Notes under the pieces: generated by a model
What the model was told of the DNA's origin: nothing
The model's database searches: none
What the model saw: only the letters and a program-made list of their open reading frames with translations
Made by a program: the position numbers and the translations under genes
Shown: in pieces, positions 1 through 8,683 of the stretch
How positions within the stretch are numbered: the first letter of the stretch is position 1
Layout: the number at the start of each line of letters is the position of its first letter
Source of the DNA: Rhizobium sullae
GTDB taxonomy: Bacteria; Pseudomonadota; Alphaproteobacteria; Rhizobiales; Rhizobiaceae
Reading direction: 5' to 3'
Assembly (NCBI RefSeq): GCF_025200715.1
Contig: NZ_CP104143.1
Span: 2,418,001-2,482,000 of the forward strand
DNA: 64,000 nt

Positions 1-1
1 G

Positions 2-61
2 ATCATCCTCGGCAAGGTGCCGCCAAAGGCGATCCCGGGCCCCGGCGCCATGCAGGTCTGA
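2..61 (+). CDS. C-terminal end of an unidentified protein (partial)
   Basis: An open frame enters the window and ends at the TGA at 59-61, giving the last 19 residues of a protein rich in Pro and Gly (it ends PGPGAMQV). It is followed within about 20 bases by a good intrinsic terminator, which supports this being a real gene end. The fragment is too short for me to name the family. Confidence 0.55.
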   Translation: MILGKVPPKAIPGPGAMQV

Positions 62-82
62 ACGGATAGCCCCGTGAACACC

Positions 83-115
83 AAAGTCCGCCGCTCGCAA
101 GAATGGCGGACTTTT
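83..115 (+). terminator. Intrinsic terminator of the upstream gene
   Basis: AAAGTCCGCC at 83-92 pairs perfectly with GGCGGACTTT at 105-114 around a 12-base loop, and the 3' arm runs into a T tract. It lies just after the stop at 61 and before the tRNA gene. Confidence 0.8.
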
Positions 116-195
116 CAATTTAAGAGATTGAAGCGAAGGGCAAGCTAGGCTAAGAACCAGCCATCGGACAGGCGATTCAAAACCGCCTTAGGCAT

Positions 196-272
196 GCACC
201 CGTAGCTCAGCTGGATAGAGTGTTGGATTCCGATTCCAAAGGTCACAGGTTCGAATCCTGTCGGGTGCGCCA
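196..272 (+). tRNA. tRNA-Arg (anticodon CCG)
   Basis: A full cloverleaf can be drawn. The acceptor stem GCACCCG (196-202) pairs with CGGGTGC (262-268), followed by discriminator G269 and an encoded CCA (270-272). The anticodon stem TTGGA/TCCAA encloses the loop TTCCGAT with CCG at 230-232, which reads the Arg codon CGG. The T arm carries GGTTCGAATCC. Insertion sequences begin about 40 bases downstream. tRNA-Arg genes are common integration sites, but I found no integrase and no repeated tRNA 3' end in the window. Confidence 0.95.
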
Positions 273-311
273 CTTCCTCTCTGTCCGACCCGGAGACATC
301 GGTAACAGATC

Positions 312-1551
312 GTACCTAAGACATGGGTGACAACCTCGTGCCGAACGGGTTGTCGATGGTTTGCAAGGTCCTCTGCTCCAGGTCGATATATCCCAGATCA
401 TAATGCATGAAGCTGACGAGCCAAATACCGTCGTCGACTTCCTTGAGTCCCAGTTTCTGTCCTGCCAGCACGGTCGAGATGTTGACCTTCTTGCGGTAGA
501 TGCAGATGCGGCCGCAATTGGTCACCAGCGCATCGCGATCGTGGAAGGGGTAGTCGATCTCCGGCAGGCCCTGATAGGGGCGTGACGAAGCGACGTAGAG
601 ATCTGCCGGCACCTTCATGTTGAGCGCCTCGTGCGGCCGCTCCTGATTGAATTCGCTGACGAAAGCGTCGAAGCGGGCCTGCTGCTGGAGGATGTTTTTG
701 CCCGGTGGTCTGGTCGCCTCTTTCTTCAGCGTCAGGTGCATGCGCTCATGCCGGCCGTTTTCTTGGGGACGGCCCGGCCTGATGCGCTCCAGCGTGATCC
801 CGAGCCTCAGCCACCACACCGACAGCTTCGACAGATTGTAGAGCCCGTTGGGGCTGGCGAACGGCAAGCCGTTGTCGCTGCGGATCGCCGTCGGCAGGCC
901 GCATTCGGTAAACAGCCGCCGGAACGCGTCGAAGACAGCCCGTTCTCGTGTCGATTCAAAGGCTTCGCAGGCGAGAAGATAACGTGACGCCTGGTCGGTG
1001 ACCGTCAGCGGGTAACAGTATCGGCCATCGCCGAGCTTGAACTCGCCCTTGAAGTCGGCACACCACAGATCGTTCGGCAGTAATGCCTGTGACAAGGCTG
1101 TCCCTTCGGCTCGATGTCGTTGCCGCTTGCGGGCATGGGCGACCAGACCATGTCGATCGAGAACGGCATGCACCGTACTCTTCGACGGCACGCGCACATC
1201 GCCGGCCAGGCGCTTCACCAAAAGCTCCCTGATCTTCCTGGCACCCCAATGCGGCTTGCTCTTCTTGCACGAGACGATCATCGCCTCGACCGGCTCAGGC
1301 AGCTGGTTGGCATAACGCACCGGCCGTCGAGACCGATCCGTCAGTGCCTCCAGGCCGTCGTCCTTATAGCGATTGAAGATTTTGTAGCCGGTCTTGCGCG
1401 AGATGCCGAATGCACGGCACACATCGCTCATGCCTTCGCCCTCTAATAGCCGGGCGACAAATCGTAGACGTTCCTCCATCACCGAAGTCTCTTTCCACGG
1501 CATCAACACCTCCCGCCAAAAAGCGAAAAGTGTCACCCATGTCTCCGGTAC
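312..1551. mobile_element. IS481-family insertion sequence, apparently intact
   Basis: The transposase gene is bracketed by 20-base inverted repeats, 312-331 and 1532-1551, matching at 18 of 20 positions and sharing the core AGACATGGGTGAC. The transposase stop codon lies inside the left repeat, a compact arrangement usual for this family. I could not see a convincing target-site duplication, partly because an IS110-like element begins about 25 bases to the right. Two degraded relatives lie at 10713-11000 and 12528-12712. Confidence 0.8.
316..1503 (-). CDS. IS481-family transposase
   Basis: DDE transposase that moves the surrounding element. The N-terminal third has a helix-turn-helix (the GISRKTGYKIFNRY region). 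The catalytic core shows the three acidic motifs: WCADFKG, IRSDNGLPF and PQENGRHERMH. The C-terminus carries a short beta-rich tail. I chose the ATG at 1503 because GGGAGG sits just upstream; a GTG at 1536 would add 11 residues but lies inside the terminal repeat. The frame is uninterrupted, so the copy may be active. Family assignment is firm; I cannot assign a named IS. Confidence 0.85.
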   Translation of the reverse strand: MPWKETSVMEERLRFVARLLEGEGMSDVCRAFGISRKTGYKIFNRYKDDGLEALTDRSRRPVRYANQLPEPVEAMIVSCKKSKPHWGARKIRELLVKRLAGDVRVPSKSTVHAVLDRHGLVAHARKRQRHRAEGTALSQALLPNDLWCADFKGEFKLGDGRYCYPLTVTDQASRYLLACEAFESTRERAVFDAFRRLFTECGLPTAIRSDNGLPFASPNGLYNLSKLSVWWLRLGITLERIRPGRPQENGRHERMHLTLKKEATRPPGKNILQQQARFDAFVSEFNQERPHEALNMKVPADLYVASSRPYQGLPEIDYPFHDRDALVTNCGRICIYRKKVNISTVLAGQKLGLKEVDDGIWLVSFMHYDLGYIDLEQRTLQTIDNPFGTRLSPMS

Positions 1552-1587
1552 AAAACGTCACCTATCTCTCATATGTGGACGGCCCCC

Positions 1588-1838
1588 TCCCTGCAAGAAC
1601 TCCTATGATGATTTGATCGAGATCGCTTGCGTTCATATGTCCGGCCTGTTGTTGCGCTCGCACATGAACGCTGGCCAAGATGGGTTCCGCGACGTGAGTT
1701 CCAAACAGGTCGGCGACCTTCAACGGCCACTGAGAGATACGGAGTGTCCCACGTCTCGGATCGATCGATCACACCATCTGCTCGTTCCTTGCAAGTTCAC
1801 GCATCAGATCGGCACGGCAGCATCTGTAACCTGCTAAC
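1588..1838 (-). ncRNA. Candidate bridge RNA region of the IS110/IS1111 element
   Basis: This stretch downstream of the transposase has no convincing gene and contains a strong hairpin: GCGTTCAT at 1629-1636 pairs with ATGAACGC at 1664-1671, with two further pairs after a small bulge. IS110-family recombinases are known to use a structured bridge RNA encoded in the element's non-coding end, on the 3' side in the IS1111 group. Position, length and structure fit. The exact RNA ends and guide loops are not resolved. Confidence 0.4.
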
Positions 1839-2900
1839 CTAGACCTGACTGATCTCTCTATGCTGCGCAGGCCAGAGCCGGTCGCGAGCATTACCTTTGT
1901 AGTCCTCGCCGGTCACCATTATCTTCCAGGCGATCCGGGCGATCTTGTTGGCCAGCGCGACAGCCACGAGCTTGGGTGGCTTGCGCTTGAGCAACTCGAT
2001 GAGCCAAGGCGAAGTGCTCTTTCCACGTCCCGCTCTTACCTGTTGAAGCCGCGAGGTCGCACCCACGACCAATGTCTTGCGCAAGGTCTCATCGCCGGCC
2101 CTCGTGATGACACCGAGCCTGACTTTGCCCGCAGTCGAATGGTCTCTGGGCGTTAGGCCCATCCAGGCGGCAAACTGCCTTCCGGATGTAAACTGTTCCG
2201 GGGCCGGAGCTTTCATCGCCAGCAAGACCGCGCCGATCGGTCCGACACCAGGGATCTTTGCAAGACGGCGACAACATTCATTGTTGCGATACCAGGCCAT
2301 CAGTTTTGCCTCCACCTCTTTCAGGCGATCCCCCAACTGCGCAAATTCCTCAGCGAGAGACGTAAACAGCTCACGCGCCACAGCCGGAACGCTTTCATCA
2401 ATCATGGTGCGTTCCAGAAGGAGCGGAATATGAGACATGCCTTTGGCCGCCGTCAGCCCGAACTCAGCTGCATAGCCACGAATTGTATTGGCAAGCTGCG
2501 TCTGTGCGGCGACAGCGCGCTCGCGCATGCCCACCAGCATCAGCGCGGCTTGCTGATCCGCACTCTTCACCGGAACGAACCGCATCGTCGGACGGCTCAT
2601 CGCCTCGCATAGCGCTTCGGCATCGGCCGCATCATTCTTGCCGCGCTTGACGTAGGGCTTCGCCAGTTGTGGCGCGATCAGCTTGACCTCATGTCCGAGC
2701 CCCGTCAGCAACCGGGCCCAGTGATGCGAAGCGCCGCAGGCTTCGATCGCAATCACGGTCGGTGGGCAATTCGCAAAGAAATCCACCATCTCCTTGCGGC
2801 GCATCTTCTTGCGCAAGATCGGTTGCTCGGCGGCGTTTACACCATGCAATTGAAAGACGTGCTTTGACGTATCCATGCCAATACGGATAATCTGATCCAC
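1839..2900 (-). CDS. IS110-family transposase (RuvC-like DEDD recombinase)
   Basis: A 353-residue recombinase. The N-terminal RuvC-like domain shows GMDTSKHVF with Asp9, AIEACG with Glu near 52, and KNDAADAEAL. A central coiled segment (about 165-200) leads into the C-terminal Tnp20 domain, with IPGVGPIGA and the DHSTAGK region that carries the serine used for DNA cleavage in this family. The start is GTG at 2900 with GGAG upstream. The frame is complete, so the protein may be functional. Confidence 0.88.
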   Translation of the reverse strand: MDQIIRIGMDTSKHVFQLHGVNAAEQPILRKKMRRKEMVDFFANCPPTVIAIEACGASHHWARLLTGLGHEVKLIAPQLAKPYVKRGKNDAADAEALCEAMSRPTMRFVPVKSADQQAALMLVGMRERAVAAQTQLANTIRGYAAEFGLTAAKGMSHIPLLLERTMIDESVPAVARELFTSLAEEFAQLGDRLKEVEAKLMAWYRNNECCRRLAKIPGVGPIGAVLLAMKAPAPEQFTSGRQFAAWMGLTPRDHSTAGKVRLGVITRAGDETLRKTLVVGATSRLQQVRAGRGKSTSPWLIELLKRKPPKLVAVALANKIARIAWKIMVTGEDYKGNARDRLWPAQHREISQV

Positions 2901-2970
2901 GGACGGCTCCTTCGTTTGAGATCGTTAACGGCTCACTCTGGCACATTTCGATGCCGCTCGGGGGCCGTCC

Positions 2971-3380
2971 ACCCCAACAGGTCGGGCAGAATGAGTTCCG
3001 TCACATATTTTCAGAATGGACCCGCTAAATTTTAGAATGGTGAGGCCACAATTTTAGAATCATAGGCAAAAAGGCACCCCATTTGGGTTCGTGAGGGCCT
3101 TCTCAGCCGGTCGCTAGTCTTCAGCCAAAAAATGTGAAACTGATCGAACGTGAATTTTAGACTGCGCGCAGGTTTGGGGTTTGAGACAGCCAGATCGAGG
3201 CGATGACGCGCGCCTCACGCAGATCCGCTGATCTTACGGCGCGAACCCAATGACGGCAAGGTTGACGCCCGCAAAGTCCCTGCTGCGAGCCCGTTTGGCA
3301 CCTCAACCTGGTTGAGTTCCACAAATAAGTTAGTGGCTGGGTCGGGAGTTACGACAAAGTCGTTGCAGCGGAGCAAGTGT
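2971..3380. other. Intergenic stretch with left repeat array; no convincing gene
   Basis: This stretch separates the IS110-like element from the cyclase gene. It holds the AATTTTAGAAT array (3008-3060). An open frame on the minus strand at 3215-3430 overlaps the cyclase 3' end and has no recognisable protein features. Confidence 0.5.
3008..3060. repeat. Left array of AATTTTAGAAT repeats
   Basis: Exact copies of AATTTTAGAAT occur at 3028-3038 and 3050-3060, with a degenerate copy ATTTTCAGAATGG near 3008-3020. Spacing is about 20-22 bases, two helical turns. The inner copy extends to CCACAATTTTAGAAT (3046-3060), which is found inverted at 6992-7006 beyond the cyclase gene. Such spaced repeats at both ends of a segment resemble transposase-binding sites. 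Confidence 0.6.
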
Positions 3381-6300
3381 TCAGGTGCTCGATTTACTAC
3401 CTCCGCAGCTCTCAAGGACCGCTTGAGCATCCTGAAGATCGAGCGTCCCGTGGAGGTTAGAGAGACAGCCGAGGAGCGGCATGAGCAGCTCGCAGGCCTG
3501 CGCTCTAAGACCCTGTGCTCGCCAAAGCCGGGCCAAACTCACCGCCGAGCGCAGTTCCCACATCTTCGCATCCTGCATGCGGGCGACGTCGAGCGCACGG
3601 CTGAAGCACGCCTCGATTTCGGCAGGATCGCACTCTGAGCTCGATGATATGAGTTCGCCCTTGAGCCGATGCAGCTCCGCCTCGCACCAGCGGTTGCCAG
3701 TGCGTGCGACAATGGTAAGCGCCTCATCAATCAAGGTGCTACCCTCGGCAAAACGATCAGCCTTTCCGTGCGCCTCCGCGAGTAAGCCCATCGCCCAAGG
3801 CGCCGTCATTCCTGACCCGATCGCCTGCATGCCAGCCAACCCGTCTCGCAACCGCTCGATGCCTTCCGCGATCAGGCCCCGCTCCGCCAGCACCCACCCC
3901 TGCAGGAAGACTCCCTGGGTGTGCCAGAATGGAAATTCGTGTTCGGCCGCGAACGCCAACGCCAACTCCGCCGCCTCTTGCGCCTTGGCGATGTCGCGTC
4001 GATGCACCTGCAAAATCGCCGCCCATGTCAGTACATAGGCACGGCTGAACAAATGCCTGAGGCTCGCGGTCATGGCGAGCGCCTCGTCCATCAGCTCCAG
4101 CGCCCGGTCATCGTGGCCGAGATACCACAGCGCCATGCCGCCACGGCACAGGCAGATCGGTCCTCCATCCTGTCCATAGAGCGCTAGATGGGCCCGGTGC
4201 TGGGCGATGTCGTATTGGCTGATCCCGTGCTCGAAGTGCTTCCATGCCGAGGCGAATTCGCCGCGCCAGGAGCAGGTAATACCCAAAGCATAGGACGCTT
4301 CCACCACGAGCACAGGATCCGAGATCTGCTGCGCCAACCTCAGAAGCCGTTCGCCAAGGTCCCGCGCCGCGGAAAGCTCGGACCGCACCGCATGATGAAT
4401 GGTGAGACCGAGGAGCACCGGGAACAGCCTGGGCGTTTCCTGGATCCGCTCCGCCAGGTTGAGAGCACGGTTGTAGACGCGCTCGACCTCCGGGTGGCCA
4501 TAGCCCTTCGCGGCGGTAAGCACTCGTCCCATGGTGATCAACAACGTCAGCTCAAGCTCGAGTTGCTCCGGATTCTCGGGCATCTGGGCGAGCAGGTCGA
4601 GTGCCTTGGCCAAATGGCCGACGGCCTCGGTATTCGCCGCCCGCTCGTTTGCGTGCTCGGCGGCCCGGTGCCAGAACACGACGGCTTGCGGCAGCTCTCC
4701 TGCCTCCGTCAGATGATGGGCCAGGAGCTCCGGCTGAGCGGACACGACATGTGGGGCGAGTTCTTCGAAGACCTGCGCAATACGGCGATGTAGTTCCCGG
4801 CGGCGGCTCTTGAGGAGCGACTGATATGCGGTATCTCGGACGAGCGCGTGCTTGAAGCTGTAGATCGCGTTAGGGGGGCTTCCGCGCCGAAAAACTAGCT
4901 CAGTAGCAACCAGTTGATCAAGGCTCCTCTGCAGCTCATGCTCATCGAGCACTGCTAACGCCGCAATCAGCTCATAGGAGAACTCGCGCCCAATGCAGGC
5001 GCCGATCTGGGCCACCACCTTGGCCCTCCCGAGGCGGTCGAGGCGGGCCATCAGCGAGTCGTACAGCGTTACCGGGATCGCCAGCGGCGGCATATGTGCA
5101 GCCAGTCCAAGCTGATCGCCGGCCACTCCCAGGAGACCAGATTCGAGCATGGTTTTGGTCAACTCCTCAAGGTACAGCGGTACGCCATCGGTGTTGGCCA
5201 GGATGTAATCGAGCACTCCGGCAGGCAGTGCCTTTCCGCCGGTCAGCCGTTCGACCAGCGATTGAGCGTGCACCCGGTCGAGGCGATTCAGGACTACCTT
5301 TGTCACGTGCCGGTAACTACGCCAAGGCGGGACGAACTCGGGCCTGTGGGTAATGACCAGCAGCACCGGGAGCTGCCGGATGTGGTTCACGAACAAGCCG
5401 AACAGCTCTAGGCTACTCGCGTCCAGCCAGTGAGCGTCCTCAAGCACCAGGAGCACTGGCTGCTTCGCAGCCAGTCTGCCAAGCTGGGCGATGAGCACGT
5501 CGAAGGTTCGGTTCTTACGCTGTTGGGGCGCGAGATCCAGTATTGGACCGCGGCCAGCGCCTGGAATTCCGAGAAGCTCGGCCAACAATGGAAGCGCTTC
5601 GCTCACCTCACCGACCTGTTCCGCGATCAGCGCCTGGAGTTTGGCGAGCTTCACGACCGATGAATCCTCGCGTTCAAATCCCGCTTCCTGTTCAAGCTGG
5701 CCAATCACCGGGCGAAGCGCGCTGTTGATGTGGTATGGCGAGGCGAAGTAGCGGCGCAACCTGTGTGGTTCTCGAAGGAGACGCTCGCGAAGGGCCAGGG
5801 CGAGACGCGACTTGCCGATTCCAGCCTCACCCTCGAGCAGGACGACCTGACCTTCCTTGGCCTTTGCCTGAGTCCAGCGATCGACCAACAATGCGAGTTC
5901 CGGGTCACGGCCGACCAACGGCAGCACGGTCGCGTGACCGGCCTCGAAGCGGTCGTCGCTACGCACTTCGCCGAGCACCCGAAACGCTTCAGCCGCCCCG
6001 GAAAAACCTTTGATCGGCCGCAGTCCGATGCTTTCGAGCTTGAACTGGCCCCGCAGCAGTGCGCGCGTTGCTTCGGCAATGACCACCGTGCCGGATCCGG
6101 CCAACTCCTGTAGGCGGGCCGCCAGGTTCGGCGTTTCACCTACGACGCTGCATTCCTCGGCCTCGCCGGTGCCGATGATGTCACCCACCACGACCAGGCC
6201 AGTGGCGATTCCGATCCGAACAGCCAGGTGCTCGCCTGCCGCATCCAGCCGGTCGACGGCCTCAACGACCGCCAGGCCGGCCCTCACGGCCCGCTCGGCA

Positions 6301-6749
6301 TCTTCCTCGTGAGCCTGCGGATAGCCAAAGTATACGAGGACGCCGTCGCCCATATACTTGGCAACAAAACCGTCGTACCGGCCGACGATCTCGGTGGCGC
6401 AAGCACGGTACGCAACGATCGACTGCCGTAGGTCTTCTGGATCGAGGCGGGCGGAGAGTGCTGTCGATCCAACGAGATCGCAGAACATCACCGTAAGCTG
6501 TCGCCGTTCCGCCTCGCTGTGGATCGGTGACACGGAGGGACGTAGTGCCGCCGTGGGCGGCGGCGACTGCTGAGCCAGAGTCGCGGCCGCCCTGAGAAAA
6601 CGCTTGCGGTCACCAAGGGACAGTCCGAGCTCGTTGAGGTCGGCATCGGTGAGATCGTCGACGACATCGAGATCGATGCCGTTCTTCAAGAAGGTTTGGC
6701 GATACCGCTCAAGCCTGATGCTGGCGAGCCAGTCTCCGATGTCGGGCAT
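3381..6749 (-). CDS. SAM domain - class III nucleotidyl cyclase - AAA/STAND ATPase - TPR signalling protein
   Basis: A 1122-residue multidomain protein. Residues about 1-60 form a SAM (sterile alpha motif) domain. Residues about 75-255 are a class III adenylate/guanylate cyclase domain with both metal-binding aspartates in context (VMFCDLVGSTA and KYMGDGVLVYFG). From about 270 there is a STAND/AAA-type ATPase with P-loop GEAGIGKS, and the C-terminal half is helical and TPR-like. This architecture is common in rhizobia and is thought to make cyclic nucleotides in response to unknown signals. There are no membrane segments. The gene stands alone between inverted repeat arrays (3008-3060 and 6992-7034), suggesting it was carried in as cargo. 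Confidence 0.85.
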   Translation of the reverse strand: MPDIGDWLASIRLERYRQTFLKNGIDLDVVDDLTDADLNELGLSLGDRKRFLRAAATLAQQSPPPTAALRPSVSPIHSEAERRQLTVMFCDLVGSTALSARLDPEDLRQSIVAYRACATEIVGRYDGFVAKYMGDGVLVYFGYPQAHEEDAERAVRAGLAVVEAVDRLDAAGEHLAVRIGIATGLVVVGDIIGTGEAEECSVVGETPNLAARLQELAGSGTVVIAEATRALLRGQFKLESIGLRPIKGFSGAAEAFRVLGEVRSDDRFEAGHATVLPLVGRDPELALLVDRWTQAKAKEGQVVLLEGEAGIGKSRLALALRERLLREPHRLRRYFASPYHINSALRPVIGQLEQEAGFEREDSSVVKLAKLQALIAEQVGEVSEALPLLAELLGIPGAGRGPILDLAPQQRKNRTFDVLIAQLGRLAAKQPVLLVLEDAHWLDASSLELFGLFVNHIRQLPVLLVITHRPEFVPPWRSYRHVTKVVLNRLDRVHAQSLVERLTGGKALPAGVLDYILANTDGVPLYLEELTKTMLESGLLGVAGDQLGLAAHMPPLAIPVTLYDSLMARLDRLGRAKVVAQIGACIGREFSYELIAALAVLDEHELQRSLDQLVATELVFRRGSPPNAIYSFKHALVRDTAYQSLLKSRRRELHRRIAQVFEELAPHVVSAQPELLAHHLTEAGELPQAVVFWHRAAEHANERAANTEAVGHLAKALDLLAQMPENPEQLELELTLLITMGRVLTAAKGYGHPEVERVYNRALNLAERIQETPRLFPVLLGLTIHHAVRSELSAARDLGERLLRLAQQISDPVLVVEASYALGITCSWRGEFASAWKHFEHGISQYDIAQHRAHLALYGQDGGPICLCRGGMALWYLGHDDRALELMDEALAMTASLRHLFSRAYVLTWAAILQVHRRDIAKAQEAAELALAFAAEHEFPFWHTQGVFLQGWVLAERGLIAEGIERLRDGLAGMQAIGSGMTAPWAMGLLAEAHGKADRFAEGSTLIDEALTIVARTGNRWCEAELHRLKGELISSSSECDPAEIEACFSRALDVARMQDAKMWELRSAVSLARLWRAQGLRAQACELLMPLLGCLSNLHGTLDLQDAQAVLESCGGSKSST

Positions 6750-6902
6750 GACCTAGCATCCTCTGACATGGTCGAATTCGGATTGCTCTGAGGCGCTTTC
6801 CCACGAGTCGAGGATATACAGCTTACACCTGTCGCCCTGAGCAGTCACCCACGGCTGGCACGTGGAACGGCTGCAAAGGGCGCTTCTGTAGTTCCAACAG
6901 AA

Positions 6903-6933
6903 GGCGCTGCCTTTAGCGGGCGGCGCCTTTTTT
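6903..6933 (+). terminator. Orphan intrinsic terminator
   Basis: GGCGCTGCC (6903-6911) pairs with GGCGGCGCC (6919-6927), with one G-T wobble, followed by six T residues. No plus-strand gene precedes it, so it may be what remains of a lost gene or end a small RNA. Confidence 0.6.
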
Positions 6934-6991
6934 GTTGCCGCCGGTCGAGAATCGATCCACCCTGAGACAGCTTCAAAACGTGCGATGAGCC

Positions 6992-7034
6992 ATTCTAAAA
7001 TTGTGGTTCTTGGGTGCCGGGCGTTCTAAAATTG
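6992..7034. repeat. Right array, inverted relative to 3008-3060
   Basis: ATTCTAAAATTGTGG at 6992-7006 is the exact reverse complement of 3046-3060, and a second copy TTCTAAAATTG follows at 7024-7034. The pair faces the left array across the cyclase gene. Together they would define a unit of about 4 kb with no transposase of its own. Confidence 0.6.
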
Positions 7035-7497
7035 TCGTTTTAGATTCCAAGTTTTTGAAAGCGGGCGAGCGAAAAAGCTAAACAATTTCAATGAAACAGC
7101 TTCTAAGTTTATGTGACGGGCCTCAGTGAAGGCTGCCCCATAGCCATGAAATGCACCCCCAATTACGTGAAATGAAACGGCTATCATGGCCGGACAGAAA
7201 CGTTCACGAAGCGAACTAAGTGTAAGCTTCCGCTCGATTTTTCACGATTCCATCTTTCATGGTGGCGACGGCGACCGTGATCTGCAAGTGTTTTCCGGCA
7301 AGCGCGTGGCGTCTACCTAACGTCGCCTTCAGGCGGTCTCATCGCATCAGGCATCGTTGATTTCGCCGCTGGGAGCACGGCACTCCGTCTGTTTCGCAGA
7401 TGAAATCGGTGTTGTCTTTGGCGATTCGCATCTAAGTTCGCTGAAGTGAACTGCCCCCCGGCCCTCAGCGCAGGTACACGGTTAGAGGAGAGAAAGC
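7035..7497. other. Intergenic region without a convincing gene
   Basis: AT-richer just after the right repeat array, then mixed composition. I see no RNA gene or protein-coding frame with support. The ribosome-binding site for the small gene at 7498 closes the stretch. Confidence 0.5.
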
Positions 7498-7731
7498 ATG
7501 ACCATCGAATCCATGACGACTGCCGAATTGCCGAAGGTCACCGGCTGGAAGGGAGTGAGCGACGCCGGCCACTTCGAACGGTTAAAGACCGCCTTGTTTC
7601 GGACACGGGGGCGAACCCGCTTCGACCGGGCGGCCGCCGACCGGATCCTCGACGACCTCCGGCATGTCGCCTACCGGAACGGCGTCGAGGTGCGAAGTCG
7701 CGGGCGTCCTGGGCGAGGATTGGCCGTTTGA
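7498..7731 (+). CDS. Small protein of unknown function (77 aa)
   Basis: I do not recognise the family. The gene is supported mainly by a strong ribosome-binding site, AGAGGAGAG, 5-13 bases upstream of the ATG, and a rhizobial-looking codon pattern. The protein is soluble and basic towards its end (RSRGRPGRG). The last part may be out of its original frame, since the downstream 120 bases are AT-rich and non-coding. It lies upstream of the AbiE pair with a gap of about 125 bases. Confidence 0.45.
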   Translation: MTIESMTTAELPKVTGWKGVSDAGHFERLKTALFRTRGRTRFDRAAADRILDDLRHVAYRNGVEVRSRGRPGRGLAV

Positions 7732-7844
7732 AGTTCTATAGCGCTGCCTCTGGAACGTGTGTCGGTTTACGGAAGCGTGATTTTACCTAGTATTGCTTTG
7801 TAATTCCGAGGCTTTCCAAACCTTGAAGTTGGTTTGAGTTTGTG

Positions 7845-7856
7845 TTAGTTTACTAA
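7845..7856. promoter_or_regulatory. Possible operator of the abiE operon
   Basis: TTAGTTTACTAA, an inverted repeat with five-base arms, ends three bases before the abiEi start codon. AbiEi antitoxins are known to repress their own promoter by binding inverted repeats. The assignment here rests only on position and symmetry. Confidence 0.4.
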
Positions 7857-7858
7857 GT

Positions 7859-8659
7859 ATGACTGGGCGAAACAGCGGAAAGCTAAACCAACTTGAAAGA
7901 ACCCTTCCAGAGGGCCTATTGGCCGATGCGGCATGGATGGAGCGGCACGGCTATTCTACTAGCCTGCGCAGCCAGTACGTTTCGGCGGGTTGGCTGGTTC
8001 AGCCAGTGCGCGGCACTTACAAACGTCCACTCGGCGAACTCGACTGGCAGAAAACCGTCGTTTCCCTCCAGAAGCTCATGGGACGCGCCCTTACGGTCGG
8101 CGGACGCACCGCGCTCGACCTGCAAGGGTTCAGCCATTATTTGTCACCGACTGGCCCGTCTACGATCCACCTTTACGGGACGGAGCCGCCTCCCGGCTGG
8201 CTCTTCAAGCTACCGTTGAAAGAGTCATTCCGTTTTCACCGGTCGCAGGTGCTGTTCAACACTCTCGCGGCCGAAAAGGACGCGTTGCAGGCCGGCATGC
8301 TGCGGGAATTGCCGGGGCCGTCGGATTGGCCGCTTATGGCTTCGACGCCCGAGCGGGCGCTGCTCGAAATGCTCGACGAGCTGCCGGGTCACGAGAGCTT
8401 TCACCTCGTCGACATGATGGTTCAAAGCCTGAATACCTTGAGCCCACGGCGTCTGCAGACGCTGCTTGCGGATTGCCGGAGCGTAAAGGTCAAGCGGCTG
8501 TTCTTCTTCTTCGCCGATCGCCATGCGCCGCCGTGGCTGAAGCAGATAAGGCGCGAAGAGATCAGCCTTGGCAGCGGCAAGCGTATGCTCGTCAGAGGCG
8601 GGAAGCTGGATCCGAAATACCTCATAACCGTGCCGGAGGATCTTGGTGCCCCTGAATGA
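7859..8659 (+). CDS. AbiEi-type antitoxin / transcriptional regulator (type IV TA system)
   Basis: A 266-residue antitoxin of the AbiEi family. In these systems it represses the operon and counteracts the AbiEii nucleotidyltransferase without binding it directly. The N-terminal winged-helix region includes DAAWMERHGYSTSLRSQYVSAGWL, read here in two parts (DAAWMERHGYSTS, then LRSQYVSAGWL). The middle contains the ALTVGGRTALDLQG segment typical of the family. The length fits full-length members. The end of the gene overlaps the likely ancestral start of the toxin. Known members act in phage defence by abortive infection or in replicon maintenance. Confidence 0.85.
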   Translation: MTGRNSGKLNQLERTLPEGLLADAAWMERHGYSTSLRSQYVSAGWLVQPVRGTYKRPLGELDWQKTVVSLQKLMGRALTVGGRTALDLQGFSHYLSPTGPSTIHLYGTEPPPGWLFKLPLKESFRFHRSQVLFNTLAAEKDALQAGMLRELPGPSDWPLMASTPERALLEMLDELPGHESFHLVDMMVQSLNTLSPRRLQTLLADCRSVKVKRLFFFFADRHAPPWLKQIRREEISLGSGKRMLVRGGKLDPKYLITVPEDLGAPE

Positions 8660-8683
8660 TCGCTAAGACGCCAGGTTGCCCTT

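Larger units (their letters stand above)
1577..2970. mobile_element. IS110-family element, IS1111-like (boundaries approximate)
   Basis: An exact 11-base inverted repeat, GGACGGCCCCC at 1577-1587 and its complement at 2960-2970, flanks the IS110-type transposase. IS110 proper lacks inverted repeats whereas the IS1111 subgroup has short subterminal ones, so the repeat points to IS1111. True ends usually lie a few bases outside the subterminal repeats. About 250 non-coding bases separate the transposase stop from the left repeat. Confidence 0.65.

Noticed and set aside
7446..7790. 114-residue plus-strand frame overlapping the small gene at 7498
   Set aside because: The frame starting at 7498 has the ribosome-binding site; the longer one is Arg/Pro-rich and has no start signal.
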